Shown: positions 7,799 to 17,726, counted from the first letter of the stretch. The stretch is 64,000 bases of DNA from Tangfeifania diversioriginum (GCF_900141875.1 NZ_FQZE01000018.1:1-64000), one strand, 5' to 3'. Numbers and translations: made by a program. The notes: generated from the sequence alone by a model not told the origin.

Positions 7799-8779
7799 TT
7801 ATTCTTTTTCATCATTTTGCTCGTCGTCTGCAATTGACCCGCGCATAGCCGTATCGGCTTTAATGTTATTGTATTTCATGTAATCCATTATGCCCAGGTT
7901 TCCGCTTTTGAATGCTTCGGAAATAGCCAGTGGCACTTTCACCTCGGCCTCGATAACTTTGGCACGGGCTTCCTGTGCTTTGGCTTTCATTTCCTGCTCG
8001 AGGGCTATAGCCATGGCACGGCGTTCTTCGGCTTTGGCCTGTGCAATGTTTTTGTCGGCTTCGGCCTGGTCAATTTGCAATCCGGCACCAATGTTTTTAC
8101 CAATGTCGATGTCTGCAATATCGATGGAGAGAATTTCGAAAGCGGTCCCGGCATCGAGTCCTTTCTCCAGCACAACCCGCGAAATAAAATCCGGATTTTC
8201 GAGCACGGCTTTGTGCGAGTGCGATGAACCGATGGAAGAAACAATCCCTTCGCCCACACGGGCCAAAACTGTGTCTTCGCCGGCGCCGCCTACCAACTGC
8301 TTAATACTTGCGCGGACAGTGACACGTGCTTTGGCAATCAGCTGAATCCCGTCTTTTGAAACGGCAGTAACCGGGGGGGTGTTAATCACTTTCGGGTTAA
8401 CCGACATTTGAACGGCCTCGAACACATCGCGGCCCGCAAGGTCGATGGCAGTGGCCACTTTAAAAGTTAAGTCGATGTTGGCTTTGGATGCCGACACCAG
8501 CGCGTGCACCACATTGGCCACGTGCCCGCCGGCCAGGTAGTGTGCCTCCAAATCGTTTCGGTTAAGATGAAGGCCTGCTTTTGTTCCTTCGATTAGTGCC
8601 CGGACGATAACTCCCGGCGGCACTTTTCTGAACCGCATCAGAAACAGCTGCAGAAGTGAAATTTTTACGCCTGAAACCAGGGCTGAAAACCACAACCCGA
8701 TGGGAATGAAATAGAGGATGATGAAAAGTAAAACAATTACTCCAATCACCATTCCCCATGTACCTACTGATTCAATCAT
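7799..8779 (-). CDS. floA: Flotillin-like protein FloA
   Basis: FloA proteins are membrane-anchored SPFH scaffolds that organise membrane microdomains. The 326-residue product has the family's length and order: an N-terminal hydrophobic hairpin (about residues 9-45), an SPFH domain (from about 50, [20 protein letters not shown]), and an Ala/Glu/Lys-rich coiled coil (about 230-285, [20 protein letters not shown]). It is last in the minus-strand order SPOR protein-clpS-nfeD-floA; the NfeD gene ends four bases upstream. The floA-nfeD pairing is widespread, and NfeD proteins usually partner SPFH proteins. Confidence 0.93.
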   Translation of the reverse strand: MIESVGTWGMVIGVIVLLFIILYFIPIGLWFSALVSGVKISLLQLFLMRFRKVPPGVIVRALIEGTKAGLHLNRNDLEAHYLAGGHVANVVHALVSASKANIDLTFKVATAIDLAGRDVFEAVQMSVNPKVINTPPVTAVSKDGIQLIAKARVTVRASIKQLVGGAGEDTVLARVGEGIVSSIGSSHSHKAVLENPDFISRVVLEKGLDAGTAFEILSIDIADIDIGKNIGAGLQIDQAEADKNIAQAKAEERRAMAIALEQEMKAKAQEARAKVIEAEVKVPLAISEAFKSGNLGIMDYMKYNNIKADTAMRGSIADDEQNDEKE

Positions 8780-8783
8780 TTTG

Positions 8784-9254
8784 TTATTTTTTTACAGGTT
8801 CTACAATTATTTTATTAGTGAGCATTTTCAATACTTTTATTTCGGTGTTGTGGTCAACATAAGCGCCGGTTGACTGTGCTTCAACTATTTCGCCGTTAAC
8901 TTTTACTTTTCCTGAAGGGGCAAGCCGCCCAATGGTTTTTCCGGTATCGCCAACTTTAACTTTGGAGTTGTCAACCGATTCCACTTTGCCGTCAACAAAA
9001 GTTTCAAGCATCATTTTTTTGCCCGATTTCGATTTAAAAAAATAGTAAATCAGCAAAGGGGAGGCAATTAAAACAAACGTGAGGGTAAGAAAACCAATCC
9101 CGGTACCATATTCTGAAAAAGCTATAAAAACGCTGATCCCCAGCAGAATGAATCCGCCAATCCCGGCAATGGTAACTCCGGGTATCACGGCAAACTCGAT
9201 GAGTAAGAGCAACAAACCCAGTAAAATGAGCAAAATAATAGCAAATGCGGTCAT
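8784..9254 (-). CDS. NfeD-family membrane protein
   Basis: A 156-residue short NfeD: two or three N-terminal membrane helices (about residues 2-70, with [20 protein letters not shown]) and a C-terminal OB-fold (about 85-150, [20 protein letters not shown]). It lacks the ClpP-like protease domain found in long NfeD proteins. Its start overlaps the clpS stop by four bases (ATGA), and floA follows after four bases, so the three are translationally coupled. Expected role: partner of FloA in the membrane. Confidence 0.88.
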   Translation of the reverse strand: MTAFAIILLILLGLLLLLIEFAVIPGVTIAGIGGFILLGISVFIAFSEYGTGIGFLTLTFVLIASPLLIYYFFKSKSGKKMMLETFVDGKVESVDNSKVKVGDTGKTIGRLAPSGKVKVNGEIVEAQSTGAYVDHNTEIKVLKMLTNKIIVEPVKK

Positions 9255-9538
9255 GATTCTGTATTTATGGATGTGCTTAACTCTCTTTCAGTCAGCGCAT
9301 CTTTCATTTTTTTTAATGTGTTAAATTCCCCTTTACGAATGTCGCAACTGCCATTGTGGTGGGTAATTACCGTACATTGTACTGCTTGTTCGTAATCGTG
9401 GTCGCAAACGTCAATCAGTGCATCAATAACGTAATCGAAACTGTGCACTTCATCATTGTGCAAAACCAGCAGGTATTCATTGGTTTCCTTTTGTTGGAGG
9501 TTTTTGGCCGGATTCTTTTTAGTCTCTCTCGATGTCAT
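9251..9538 (-). CDS. clpS: ATP-dependent Clp protease adaptor ClpS
   Basis: ClpS delivers N-degron substrates to a ClpA/ClpC-type unfoldase. The 95-residue product has a disordered N-terminus and the core fold with YLLVLHNDEVHSFDYVIDAL, where the N-D-E/D and following hydrophobic residues form the N-degron pocket, and QCTVITHHNGSCDIRKGEF. The gene starts 20 bases inside the 3' end of the upstream SPOR gene and overlaps nfeD by four bases. No clp ATPase is in the window. Confidence 0.9.
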   Translation of the reverse strand: MTSRETKKNPAKNLQQKETNEYLLVLHNDEVHSFDYVIDALIDVCDHDYEQAVQCTVITHHNGSCDIRKGEFNTLKKMKDALTERELSTSINTES

Positions 9539-11027
9539 CTTCTGCTTCTATATTTTTTGCTTGTTCCAAAGTTATTCTTTTTCCGTTAAAATACGGTACA
9601 ACAAAGGCATCTTCTATTCCTTCCTGCCTCACCTGGTTTTGCATTTTTATGGCATCATCAAGATTTGAGAGGTTTCCTGTGGTGTAAACAACCACTCCGT
9701 CTTCATCGGTATAGTTGTCAATTTTACGGATGAGTGATAATTTATTGAACTTTCGTTTGATATAGGATGGCAGTCCGCGACTGTAAGCTCCTATTTGTAT
9801 TTTGTAAACCAACTGGTTTTCATTTTCCTGTTGTTGGTTTTGAGAGATCGGTTCCGAATTGTTGAACAAATCGCTTGCTGCTATTAAAAGCGGAGTGTCA
9901 GTGTCTTTTTTCTGGTTTTGTACTGTTGCCTGCTCGCGGGCCTTTTTCATTTTATCCAGTTCTATAATGAAATTATTTACCGCAGTTTCTCCGGCTTGTT
10001 GCCAGTAATTATTTTCGAGCTGCCTGCTTTCCGAAAAAAGCTGCATAATATTTTCCCTGATCTGGTATAATTCATTTTCAATGGTGAGAATTTCATCACC
10101 GATTTCTGCTTTTCTTTCAGGGTCTTGTGTTGTTTTATATTCGTTTCGCAGTTTCTCGGCCTTTTCAATATCCTGATTCAGCTCTGACTGAATTTTTTTT
10201 CCTTCCAGAAAAAGTTCTTTTCCTTTTTCAGTTTTGAAATGGGCGGTGTTGAGGTAAGTTATTTTGTTATTTACCTGGAATTCTACCGGCTCACCCGACG
10301 GTGGAGTGTAGGTTGCTTTTACGCCGGGCAGGTCGGGCAAATTTTTTCGGGGTGTTGAAATTAATTCGGTTTGAAGCGATTGGGGAACCGGAACTATCAG
10401 GCTGTCTTCAATGACCGGATTTTCTGCAATAATTTCTTTTTCCTGCTTTGTTGAGGGAGGAGTGGTTTCCGGTATTGTACTTTCGGGGGCTTTGGTTTGC
10501 TCCTTTTCGGCAGTAGGTTCAGGCTGTTCCTGTTGAACGGTAATTGCTGCCTGTGCCGGTTTTTCTTGTTCAGCAAAAGGATTCACTTTATCGTAACATT
10601 GCTGAATTTTTTGGGTGAGTTGAACTTCTTCACGGTCATCTTCAGTTACACTAATTCTGTATTGGTTATAGTATTTTAGTGCCTGTTCCCAATTATTTCT
10701 TGCGTGATACTGAATTCCCAGATAATAGTTAATGCGGTGAGGAGTGGCATCTTTTATTACGCCCAGCAGAGTGTTCAAATCATTTTCTGAATAATGGCCA
10801 TTTTCGGTTCGGCTGGCAGCATAATAATAATTTAACATGGTGTTACCCGGTTCATTTTCCAGCAGTTGCCTGAACGCAGTTTCTGCGGCTTCATATTCTC
10901 CATCATCGAAAAGTTGCATGGCCCTGATGGCCGAAACATCCTGGTTGCCGGCAAAAAGGTTACCATTTCCGGCAAACAATAAAACAAACAGGAGTGTTAG
11001 TAGTACTAATTTATTATTGTTCAGCAT
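9519..11027 (-). CDS. TPR-like and SPOR-domain periplasmic protein
   Basis: The start at 11027 (MLNNNKLVLLTLLFVLLFAG) provides a signal peptide; the longer open frame begins with sequence that is not signal-like. The 502-residue product has a TPR-like helical region (about 30-150, AMQLFDDGEYEAAETAFRQL), a Pro/Glu/Gln-rich linker (about 165-230), a charged coiled-coil stretch (about 270-345) and a C-terminal SPOR domain (about 406-480, VYKIQIGAYSRGLP). SPOR domains bind denuded peptidoglycan at division sites, so a role in the envelope or in division is likely but not shown. It heads the clpS-nfeD-floA operon with a 20-base overlap into clpS. Confidence 0.82.
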   Translation of the reverse strand: MLNNNKLVLLTLLFVLLFAGNGNLFAGNQDVSAIRAMQLFDDGEYEAAETAFRQLLENEPGNTMLNYYYAASRTENGHYSENDLNTLLGVIKDATPHRINYYLGIQYHARNNWEQALKYYNQYRISVTEDDREEVQLTQKIQQCYDKVNPFAEQEKPAQAAITVQQEQPEPTAEKEQTKAPESTIPETTPPSTKQEKEIIAENPVIEDSLIVPVPQSLQTELISTPRKNLPDLPGVKATYTPPSGEPVEFQVNNKITYLNTAHFKTEKGKELFLEGKKIQSELNQDIEKAEKLRNEYKTTQDPERKAEIGDEILTIENELYQIRENIMQLFSESRQLENNYWQQAGETAVNNFIIELDKMKKAREQATVQNQKKDTDTPLLIAASDLFNNSEPISQNQQQENENQLVYKIQIGAYSRGLPSYIKRKFNKLSLIRKIDNYTDEDGVVVYTTGNLSNLDDAIKMQNQVRQEGIEDAFVVPYFNGKRITLEQAKNIEAEDDIERD

Positions 11028-11152
11028 TGTTTTTTTCTGATAATTTACAAATGGTAAAATTACAAAAATTGTGCAAAGCAGTAACTTTTTAAGGGCAAAG
11101 GAATCTTTCGGAATCAAATAAGATGTTGCCTGATATTTATCATTAAATAACG

Positions 11153-11160
11153 TATATTTG
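11153..11160 (+). promoter_or_regulatory. -7 box upstream of bcp
   Basis: TATATTTG fits the Bacteroidota TAnnTTTG element and lies 24 bases before the bcp ATG. A TTG occurs 24 bases further upstream, wider than the usual 19-21 spacing, so only the -7 element is convincing. Confidence 0.55.
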
Positions 11161-11184
11161 TAGAACTTGAAAAACAAACAAAAC

Positions 11185-11649
11185 ATGACAACATTAAAAT
11201 CAGGCGATAAAGCACCCGATTTTGAGGGGGTAAATCAGGATGGCAAAAAGGTTGGTTTACAGGATTTCTCAGGAAAAAAGCTGATACTTTACTTTTACCC
11301 GAAAGACAACACGCCGGGCTGCACAGCCGAATCGTGTAACCTGAACGATAATTACAATGCCTGGCTAGAAAAAGGATATGAAGTATTGGGCGTGAGCCCC
11401 GATAGTGTAGAATCGCACCGGAAATTTAAAGAAAAATTCAATCTGGAATTCGATTTGTTAGCCGATACAGAAAAAGAGATCCTGCAGGCTTACGGTGCCT
11501 GGGGCGAAAAAAATATGTATGGGAAAAAATATATGGGCGTGTTACGCACCACTTTTGTTATCGATGAAAACGGGGTGATAGAAGACGTTTTCAAAAAAGT
11601 GAAAACAAAAGATCATACGAATCAAATTTTAAAAAGCTTAAATATATAA
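11185..11649 (+). CDS. bcp: Thiol peroxidase Bcp (peroxiredoxin)
   Basis: Bcp reduces hydrogen peroxide and organic hydroperoxides in the cytoplasm. The start at 11185 (MTTLKSGDKAPDFEG) fits the family; a TTG at 11167 is less likely. The 154-residue product carries the peroxidatic Cys46 in TPGCTAESC and a resolving Cys51 five residues later, the atypical 2-Cys Bcp arrangement, and ends with the family's TFVIDENG strand. recA follows 12 bases after the stop, so the two may share the promoter at 11153. Confidence 0.93.
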   Translation: MTTLKSGDKAPDFEGVNQDGKKVGLQDFSGKKLILYFYPKDNTPGCTAESCNLNDNYNAWLEKGYEVLGVSPDSVESHRKFKEKFNLEFDLLADTEKEILQAYGAWGEKNMYGKKYMGVLRTTFVIDENGVIEDVFKKVKTKDHTNQILKSLNI

Positions 11650-11661
11650 CCTGGTCTGAAC

Positions 11662-12690
11662 ATGACGAAAGAAGAAAAAGCAACAATGAACAAAGAAAAG
11701 CTGAAAGCACTTCAGCTTACCATGGACAAAATTGAAAAGAGTTACGGAAAAGGTTCCATCATGCGTATGGGCGACCGAGTTGTTGAAAATCTTCCGGCTA
11801 TCCAGTCGGGCTCGTTGGCACTCGACATTGCTCTTGGCGTAGGTGGTTACCCCAAAGGACGGGTAGTTGAAATTTATGGCCCCGAATCGTCGGGTAAAAC
11901 CACGCTGGCCATTCATGCCATTGCCGAGGCACAAAAAGCCGGTGGCATTGCCGCAATTGTAGATGCCGAGCATGCTTTCGATCCGTACTATGCCAAAAAA
12001 CTTGGCGTGGATACCGAGGAACTGCTGATTTCGCAACCCGACAACGGCGAACAGGCCCTCGAAATTGTGGATAACCTGGTGCGCTCGGGTGCCATCGACA
12101 TTATTGTTATCGACTCCGTGGCAGCACTTACGCCAAAAGCTGAGCTCGAAGGCGAAATGGGCGATTCCAGAATGGGATTGCAGGCCCGCCTCATGTCGCA
12201 GGCTTTGCGGAAACTCACAGGAAACATCAGCAAAACAAAAACCTGCTGTGTTTTTATTAACCAGCTACGCGAAAAAATTGGTGTGATGTTTGGCAACCCC
12301 GAAACCACCACAGGTGGGAATGCCCTGAAATTTTACTCGTCGGTGCGTTTGGATATCCGGCGGATTGGCCAGATTAAAGACGGCGATGAGGTGATGGGTA
12401 TTAATGTACGGGTGAAGGTTGTGAAAAACAAAGTGGCACCACCTTTCCGAAAAGCAGAATTCGATATTTTGTATGGCGAAGGAATTTCAAAATCGGGTGA
12501 AATTATCGATTTGGGCGTTCAATATAATATTGTCAAAAAAAGTGGATCGTGGTTTAGTTATGGCGACACCAAACTTGGGCAGGGGCGCGAAACTGTGCGC
12601 AACCTGATAATCGATAACCCTGAACTGGCACAAGAGCTTGAAACCAAAATTTTTGATGCCATTACAGGAAAAACCACAACAACAGAATAA
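11662..12690 (+). CDS. recA: Recombinase RecA
   Basis: RecA forms filaments on single-stranded DNA for strand exchange and triggers LexA-type self-cleavage. The 342-residue product has the Walker A motif [13 protein letters not shown], Walker [11 protein letters not shown], the L1 loop ([20 protein letters not shown], the MAW-motif region) and L2 with [17 protein letters not shown]. The C-terminal tail is short and ends in a Thr-rich stretch, without the long acidic tail of E. coli. The start could also be the ATG at 11686. It lies 12 bases after bcp and ends at a strong terminator. No SOS box can be called. Confidence 0.98.
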   Translation: MTKEEKATMNKEKLKALQLTMDKIEKSYGKGSIMRMGDRVVENLPAIQSGSLALDIALGVGGYPKGRVVEIYGPESSGKTTLAIHAIAEAQKAGGIAAIVDAEHAFDPYYAKKLGVDTEELLISQPDNGEQALEIVDNLVRSGAIDIIVIDSVAALTPKAELEGEMGDSRMGLQARLMSQALRKLTGNISKTKTCCVFINQLREKIGVMFGNPETTTGGNALKFYSSVRLDIRRIGQIKDGDEVMGINVRVKVVKNKVAPPFRKAEFDILYGEGISKSGEIIDLGVQYNIVKKSGSWFSYGDTKLGQGRETVRNLIIDNPELAQELETKIFDAITGKTTTTE

Positions 12691-12712
12691 GAAACGAAAA
12701 ACGGCAGATTAT

Positions 12713-12754
12713 ACTGGGTGAAACGCGTCTGTCGATTCATCCAGTTTTTTTTTT
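12713..12754 (+). terminator. Intrinsic terminator after recA
   Basis: actgggtgaa and ttcatccagt form a 10-bp stem (one G-U pair) followed by ten T. It separates recA from the threonine operon, which starts 18 bases further on. Confidence 0.9.
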
Positions 12755-12772
12755 AATGAAAAAAAAGTTCGC

Positions 12773-15196
12773 ATGAAGGTTTTAAAATTTGGAGGCACAT
12801 CAGTTGGCTCAGCCAAAAACATTCAAAAAGTTAGGGAAATTGTACAAAGCCAGAATGACAATGTAATTGTTGTGGTTTCCGCATTGGGAGGAGTAACCGA
12901 CTTAATTCTTGAGGCAGCACAGGTTGCTGCCACCGGTACGGACGATTTTGGTAATTATCTGAAAGAAATAAAACAGCGGCACTCCACAGTGGTTTCCGAA
13001 CTTTTTAACGGCTCGGGCCCCATAACTTATATTGCTGACGAACTGTTGGATGAGTTGGAACAAATTCTTACCGGAATTACGCTGGTGGGGGAGCTCACCC
13101 CAAAAACCCTTGACCGCATTGCCGGAATAGGCGAGCGTATTTCATCGCATGTTGTTGCGCAGTATATTCCCGGGGCTATCAGGGAAGATGCAGCCGAATT
13201 TATTAAAACAAACAGTAATTTTGGAAAAGCTGCGGTTGATTTTGATGAAACCGACCAGTTGATAAAAGCGAAATTCAAAGATTTTTCCGGCGTTGCCGTT
13301 GTTCCGGGGTTCATTGCCAAAAACTCCCGCAATGAATTCACCACTTTAGGCCGCGGCGGTTCCGATTATACCTCAGCCATTATTGCCGCAGCCCTCGAAG
13401 TTGAAGCCCTTGAAATTTGGACCGATGTGGATGGTTTTATGACTGCCGATCCACGCGTTATAAGTAAAGCCTACACAATTCCGGAGCTCACTTATTCCGA
13501 AGCTATGGAGTTGTCGCATTTCGGCGCAAAAGTGATTTACCCGCCAACTATTTTGCCGGTTTACCAGAAAGGAATTCCTGTTCATATAAAAAATACGTTT
13601 AAGCCCGAAAATGAAGGCACACTCATTTTAAGCAGCACCAGTGACCGAAAAGATCGGCCGATTAAAGGAATTTCTTCCATCTCCCGGATTGCGTTGCTTA
13701 CACTACAGGGAATTGGAATGGTGGGGGTTACCGGTATTTCAATGCGTTTGTTTACGGCGCTGGCCAAAATGAATGTAAATGTGATCCTGATTTCACAAGC
13801 TTCATCCGAGAATTCAATTAGTGTGGCGGTTGACGAGCACGCGGTTAACCTTGCTGAAAGTGCCATCAGGGCTGAGTTTGAAAAGGAGATTGCAAGCGGG
13901 CAGGTGAGTAAAATTGCCATAGAAAACGATTTGTCTATTGTGGCTATTGTGGGCGAAAACATGAAACACACTACCGGAATTGCCGGAAAACTGTTTTCAA
14001 CCATTGGAAGAAATGGGATAAACATAATTGCCATTGCGCAGGGCGCCTCGGAGCTTAATATTTCCTGGGTGGTAAAAACCAGCGAACTGCGAAAAACACT
14101 GAACGTGGTGCATGAATCGTTCTTCCTCTCCGAAAATGTGGAATTGAATGTATTCCTGATGGGTATTGGAACTGTTGGTGGAAATTTACTGCAACAAATT
14201 CAGAAGCAACAGCAAAAGCTGCTCGATGAAAAACACCTGAAAATTAAACTCACAGGAATTGCGAACACGAAAAAAATGATTTTCAGGCGCGAGGGTTTTG
14301 ATATCGCGAATGTAAAAGAAACGCTGCAGGCCTCGGAAATGAAATCTTCGTTGCAGGGATTTGTGGAAGCGATGAAGGCAATGAATATTTACAACTCGGT
14401 TTTTGTGGATTGCACCGCCTCGGACGAGGTTGCTTCGCTGTACAAAGAAATTTTGCAGTCGAACATTGCTGTGGTGACGGCCAACAAAGTGGCTGCTTCT
14501 TCAGCTTACGAAAACTACACCGCGTTGAAAAACATTGCCAAACAAAAAGGTGTTAAATTTTTGTTTGAAACCAATGTTGGTGCAGGTTTACCAATTATTA
14601 ACACCCTCAACGATTTGGTTTATTCAGGGGACCGGATTCTGAAAATCGAGGCTGTGTTGTCAGGTACGCTCAATTTTATTTTCAATACTATTTCAGCAGA
14701 AACACCATTGAGCAAAACCATACAAATGGCAAAAGAACAAGGGTTTTCGGAACCCGATCCGCGGGTGGATTTGAGCGGGGTGGATGTGGCACGTAAAATT
14801 CTGATCCTGGCCCGCGAAGCCGGGTATCCGCTCGAGATGGAAGACATTACCATCGAGCGTTTTGTTCCTGCGTCCTTTTTTGACGGCTCGCTTGACGATT
14901 TCTGGAAAAACATTCCGGCCCTTGATGATGAATTTGAAACAAAACGTAAAAAGCTGGAAGAAGAAAACAAAAAGTGGCGTTTTGTTGCCCGCTACGAAAA
15001 CGGAAAAGCACAAATCGGGCTGCAGGTAGTGGATAGCAAACATCCGTTTTATGATTTGGAAGGCAGCAACAACCTGGTGATGTACACCACCGAGCGTTAC
15101 AACGAATTCCCGATGCTGATAAAAGGATATGGCGCCGGTGCTTCGGTTACGGCTGCCGGTGTGTTTGCCGATTTAATTAAAGTATCGAATATTTAA
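12773..15196 (+). CDS. thrA: Bifunctional aspartate kinase / homoserine dehydrogenase
   Basis: Catalyses the first and third steps of threonine/methionine synthesis. The 807-residue length fits ThrA. The kinase domain starts MKVLKFGGTSVGSA and continues to about residue 275 (EIWTDVDGFMTADPR). Two ACT-type regulatory domains follow (about 305-450; ISMRLFTALAKMNVNVILIS and KLFSTIGRNGINIIAIAQGA). The dehydrogenase begins near 465 with the NAD(P)-binding loop GIGTVGGNLLQQI, and its catalytic region includes VLSGTLNFIF and EPDPRVDLSGVDVARK. It heads the operon thrA, mutase-like gene, thrC. The gene order and ACT domains suggest threonine feedback; no leader-peptide attenuator is visible in the short upstream region. 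Confidence 0.97.
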   Translation: MKVLKFGGTSVGSAKNIQKVREIVQSQNDNVIVVVSALGGVTDLILEAAQVAATGTDDFGNYLKEIKQRHSTVVSELFNGSGPITYIADELLDELEQILTGITLVGELTPKTLDRIAGIGERISSHVVAQYIPGAIREDAAEFIKTNSNFGKAAVDFDETDQLIKAKFKDFSGVAVVPGFIAKNSRNEFTTLGRGGSDYTSAIIAAALEVEALEIWTDVDGFMTADPRVISKAYTIPELTYSEAMELSHFGAKVIYPPTILPVYQKGIPVHIKNTFKPENEGTLILSSTSDRKDRPIKGISSISRIALLTLQGIGMVGVTGISMRLFTALAKMNVNVILISQASSENSISVAVDEHAVNLAESAIRAEFEKEIASGQVSKIAIENDLSIVAIVGENMKHTTGIAGKLFSTIGRNGINIIAIAQGASELNISWVVKTSELRKTLNVVHESFFLSENVELNVFLMGIGTVGGNLLQQIQKQQQKLLDEKHLKIKLTGIANTKKMIFRREGFDIANVKETLQASEMKSSLQGFVEAMKAMNIYNSVFVDCTASDEVASLYKEILQSNIAVVTANKVAASSAYENYTALKNIAKQKGVKFLFETNVGAGLPIINTLNDLVYSGDRILKIEAVLSGTLNFIFNTISAETPLSKTIQMAKEQGFSEPDPRVDLSGVDVARKILILAREAGYPLEMEDITIERFVPASFFDGSLDDFWKNIPALDDEFETKRKKLEEENKKWRFVARYENGKAQIGLQVVDSKHPFYDLEGSNNLVMYTTERYNEFPMLIKGYGAGASVTAAGVFADLIKVSNI

Positions 15197-15207
15197 ACTG
15201 AATGATT

Positions 15208-16416
15208 ATGAAGCACTTAATTATACTTGGCGATGGAATGGCCGATGAACCGCTGGAGGATTTTGGCGGGAAAACGCCCCTCCAAATGGCCCGGAAAACA
15301 CATATCGACTGGCTGGCCAGAAACGGACAAACCGGGCGGTTGAGTACAGTTCCCGAAACCATGCATCCGGGCAGCGAAATTGCTAACATGGCCGTTCTGG
15401 GCTACGATGTGCAAAAGGTTTACGATGGCCGTGGCGTGCTCGAGGCTGCCAGCATGGGCGTTGAACTACAACCCGGTGACCTGGCCATGCGCTGCAATTT
15501 GCTCACCATTGAAAACGGTATTTTGGAAAACCATTCAGGCGGGCACATTTCTACCGGGGAGGCAGCTGAACTGATTCATTTTCTGAATGAAAAGCTGGGC
15601 GATAATCAGGTGAAATTTTACCCGGGAGTTTCCTACCGTCACCTGCTGGTGGTGAAAGGGGGCGACAAAAATATTAACTGCACCCCTCCCCATGATGTGC
15701 AGGGAGCCCCGTTCAAGGATGTTTTGATAATTGAAAAGACGAAAGAAGGGATTGAAACCGCACGCAAACTGAACGAATTAATCCTGAAGTCACAGGAAAT
15801 TCTGACAAACCACCCGGTGAACAAAAAACGCCGGAAAAGCGTAAAGCCAGTAGCTAACAGCATCTGGCCGTGGTCGCCGGGCAACAAACCGAAAATGCCC
15901 ACGCTGAAAGAGATGTTTGGAATTGAAAAATCGGCCGTAATTTCGGCAGTCGATTTAATCCAGGGAATTGGCGTGTATGCCGGCATGGAAGTGATTAAAG
16001 TGGAAGGTGCCACCGGTTTGTACGATACCAACTACGAAGGGAAAGCCCGGGCAGCCGTGGAGGCATTAAAAACGAACGATTTTGTTTACCTGCACATCGA
16101 GGCAAGTGATGAAGCTGGCCACGAAGGAGATGTGGAACTAAAAACAAAAACCATTGAGTTCCTCGACCAGCGGGTGATAAAATACATTCTGGAAGAAACC
16201 CAAAAAATGGACGAGCCCGTGGCCATTGCCATTTTGCCCGATCATCCTACACCCTGCGCTCTGAAAACCCATACCCGAGAACCGGTACCATTTCTGGTGT
16301 ACAAACCCGGTATTGAACCCGATGAGGTGGCAGTGTACGATGAATTCAGTGTCCAGAACGGTTCGTACGGTTTGCTGAAGGACGATGAGTTTATTCGAAA
16401 GTTTTTGGAATTATGA
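15208..16416 (+). CDS. Archaeal-type phosphoglycerate mutase-like protein, likely homoserine kinase analogue
   Basis: An alkaline-phosphatase-superfamily protein of the ApgM family (about 402 residues). MKHLIILGDGMADEP carries the first metal-binding Asp; further landmarks are SEIANMAVLGYD (the Ser/Thr nucleophile region), HIEASDEAGHEGD and ILPDHPTPC. Proteins of this family sit between thrA and thrC in many Bacteroidota that lack a GHMP-type ThrB, and have been proposed as homoserine kinase analogues; the same order here supports that reading over glycolysis. ATG codons at 15202 and 15208 are both possible; 15208 gives the standard N-terminus. The stop overlaps the thrC start, so the two are coupled. 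Confidence 0.85.
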   Translation: MKHLIILGDGMADEPLEDFGGKTPLQMARKTHIDWLARNGQTGRLSTVPETMHPGSEIANMAVLGYDVQKVYDGRGVLEAASMGVELQPGDLAMRCNLLTIENGILENHSGGHISTGEAAELIHFLNEKLGDNQVKFYPGVSYRHLLVVKGGDKNINCTPPHDVQGAPFKDVLIIEKTKEGIETARKLNELILKSQEILTNHPVNKKRRKSVKPVANSIWPWSPGNKPKMPTLKEMFGIEKSAVISAVDLIQGIGVYAGMEVIKVEGATGLYDTNYEGKARAAVEALKTNDFVYLHIEASDEAGHEGDVELKTKTIEFLDQRVIKYILEETQKMDEPVAIAILPDHPTPCALKTHTREPVPFLVYKPGIEPDEVAVYDEFSVQNGSYGLLKDDEFIRKFLEL

Positions 16417-17726
16417 TGTATTACAGCACCAATAAAAAGACGCCATCAGTAACCCTGAAACAAGCAGTGGTAAAAGGACTGGCGGCCGACAACGGGTTGT
16501 TTATGCCCGGACGGATTGAAAAAATCGAACCTTCATTTTTTGATAATATTCAACACCTCTCTTTTCAGGAAATTGCCTTCGAAGTAGCAAAGAAATTTTT
16601 TGGCGAAGATGTGGACGAAGTTAGTTTGAAAGAGATTGTTTACGATACGCTCGCATTCGATTGCCCGGTGGTGAAAATCACAGATGATATTTATTCTCTG
16701 GAACTGTTTCACGGGCCAACACTGGCGTTTAAAGATGTGGGTGCCCGCTTTATGGCGCGTCTGCTCAGCTATTTTCTGGGAGATAATCAAAAACAGGTGC
16801 ACGTGTTGGTGGCTACCTCGGGCGATACGGGCAGCGCCGTAGCCAACGGGTTTCTCGGAGTGGAAGGAATCCATGTACATGTGCTCTATCCTAAAGGAAA
16901 AGTGAGTAAAATACAGGAGTCGCAGTTCACCACGCTTGGTCAAAATATTACCGCGCTTGAAGTGGACGGTACTTTCGACGACTGCCAGCGCCTGGTGAAA
17001 ACTGCCTTTTTGGATGAGGAGTTGAATAAAAAGTTGATGCTTACTTCGGCCAACTCCATCAATGTAGCACGTTTTCTTCCGCAGGCTTTTTACTATTTCA
17101 ATGCGTATGCACGGCTGAAAGAAAAAGGTGTTCTTGAAAACAGAGATCTTGTAGTTTCGGTCCCCAGCGGCAATTTCGGCAACCTCACCGCGGGGTTGTT
17201 TGCCCGCGAAATGGGGCTTCCTGTAGCGCAGTTCCTGGCGGCCAACAACCAAAACGATGTGGTTTACGAATACCTGAAAACCAGTGAGTATAACCCGCGC
17301 CCTTCGGTTGAAACCATTGCCAACGCCATGGATGTTGGGGCACCCAGTAATTTTGCCCGGATACTCGATTTGTTCAAGCATTCGCATGAAAAAATTTCTT
17401 CGGTATTGAAAGGTTTCCGCTATTCCAATGAGCAAATCAGGGAAACGATAAAAAATGTATTCAGCCAAACCGGCTATTTGTGCGACCCGCATGGTGCCTG
17501 TGGTTACCAGGCACTGGCTGATTTTCTACAGCCCAATCAAACAGGTGTTTTCCTTGAAACTGCCCATCCCGCAAAATTTACCGAAACTGTTGCTCAGGTG
17601 GTTGGTGCATCCAATATGGAAATTCCGCAGCGGCTTGCTTCATTCTTAAAGGAAGACAAGCAGGTTAAAAAACTTGGTAATGATTTTCAGGATTTTAAAA
17701 AATATCTTCTTCCCGGAAAATTTTAA
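16413..17726 (+). CDS. thrC: Threonine synthase
   Basis: A PLP enzyme converting O-phosphohomoserine to threonine. The 437-residue product has the PLP lysine in GPTLAFKDVGARFMARLL, the phosphate-binding ATSGDTGSAVANGF, and SVPSGNFGNLTAG. The N-terminus (YYSTNKKTPSVTLKQAVVKG) is typical of the long ThrC class. It overlaps the preceding gene by four bases (ATGA), giving the order thrA, kinase analogue, thrC. Either of two adjacent ATGs could start it. No terminator is evident in the 150 bases before rpoD. Confidence 0.97.
   Translation: MMYYSTNKKTPSVTLKQAVVKGLAADNGLFMPGRIEKIEPSFFDNIQHLSFQEIAFEVAKKFFGEDVDEVSLKEIVYDTLAFDCPVVKITDDIYSLELFHGPTLAFKDVGARFMARLLSYFLGDNQKQVHVLVATSGDTGSAVANGFLGVEGIHVHVLYPKGKVSKIQESQFTTLGQNITALEVDGTFDDCQRLVKTAFLDEELNKKLMLTSANSINVARFLPQAFYYFNAYARLKEKGVLENRDLVVSVPSGNFGNLTAGLFAREMGLPVAQFLAANNQNDVVYEYLKTSEYNPRPSVETIANAMDVGAPSNFARILDLFKHSHEKISSVLKGFRYSNEQIRETIKNVFSQTGYLCDPHGACGYQALADFLQPNQTGVFLETAHPAKFTETVAQVVGASNMEIPQRLASFLKEDKQVKKLGNDFQDFKKYLLPGKF

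Noticed and set aside
12691-12772. A threonine attenuator leader before thrA
   Set aside because: The only hairpin is the recA terminator and there is no Thr/Ile-rich leader peptide.
16533-17492. A 319-codon minus-strand frame opposite thrC
   Set aside because: It is antisense to a clearly coding threonine synthase with strong motif conservation, has no plausible start region and no recognisable domain.
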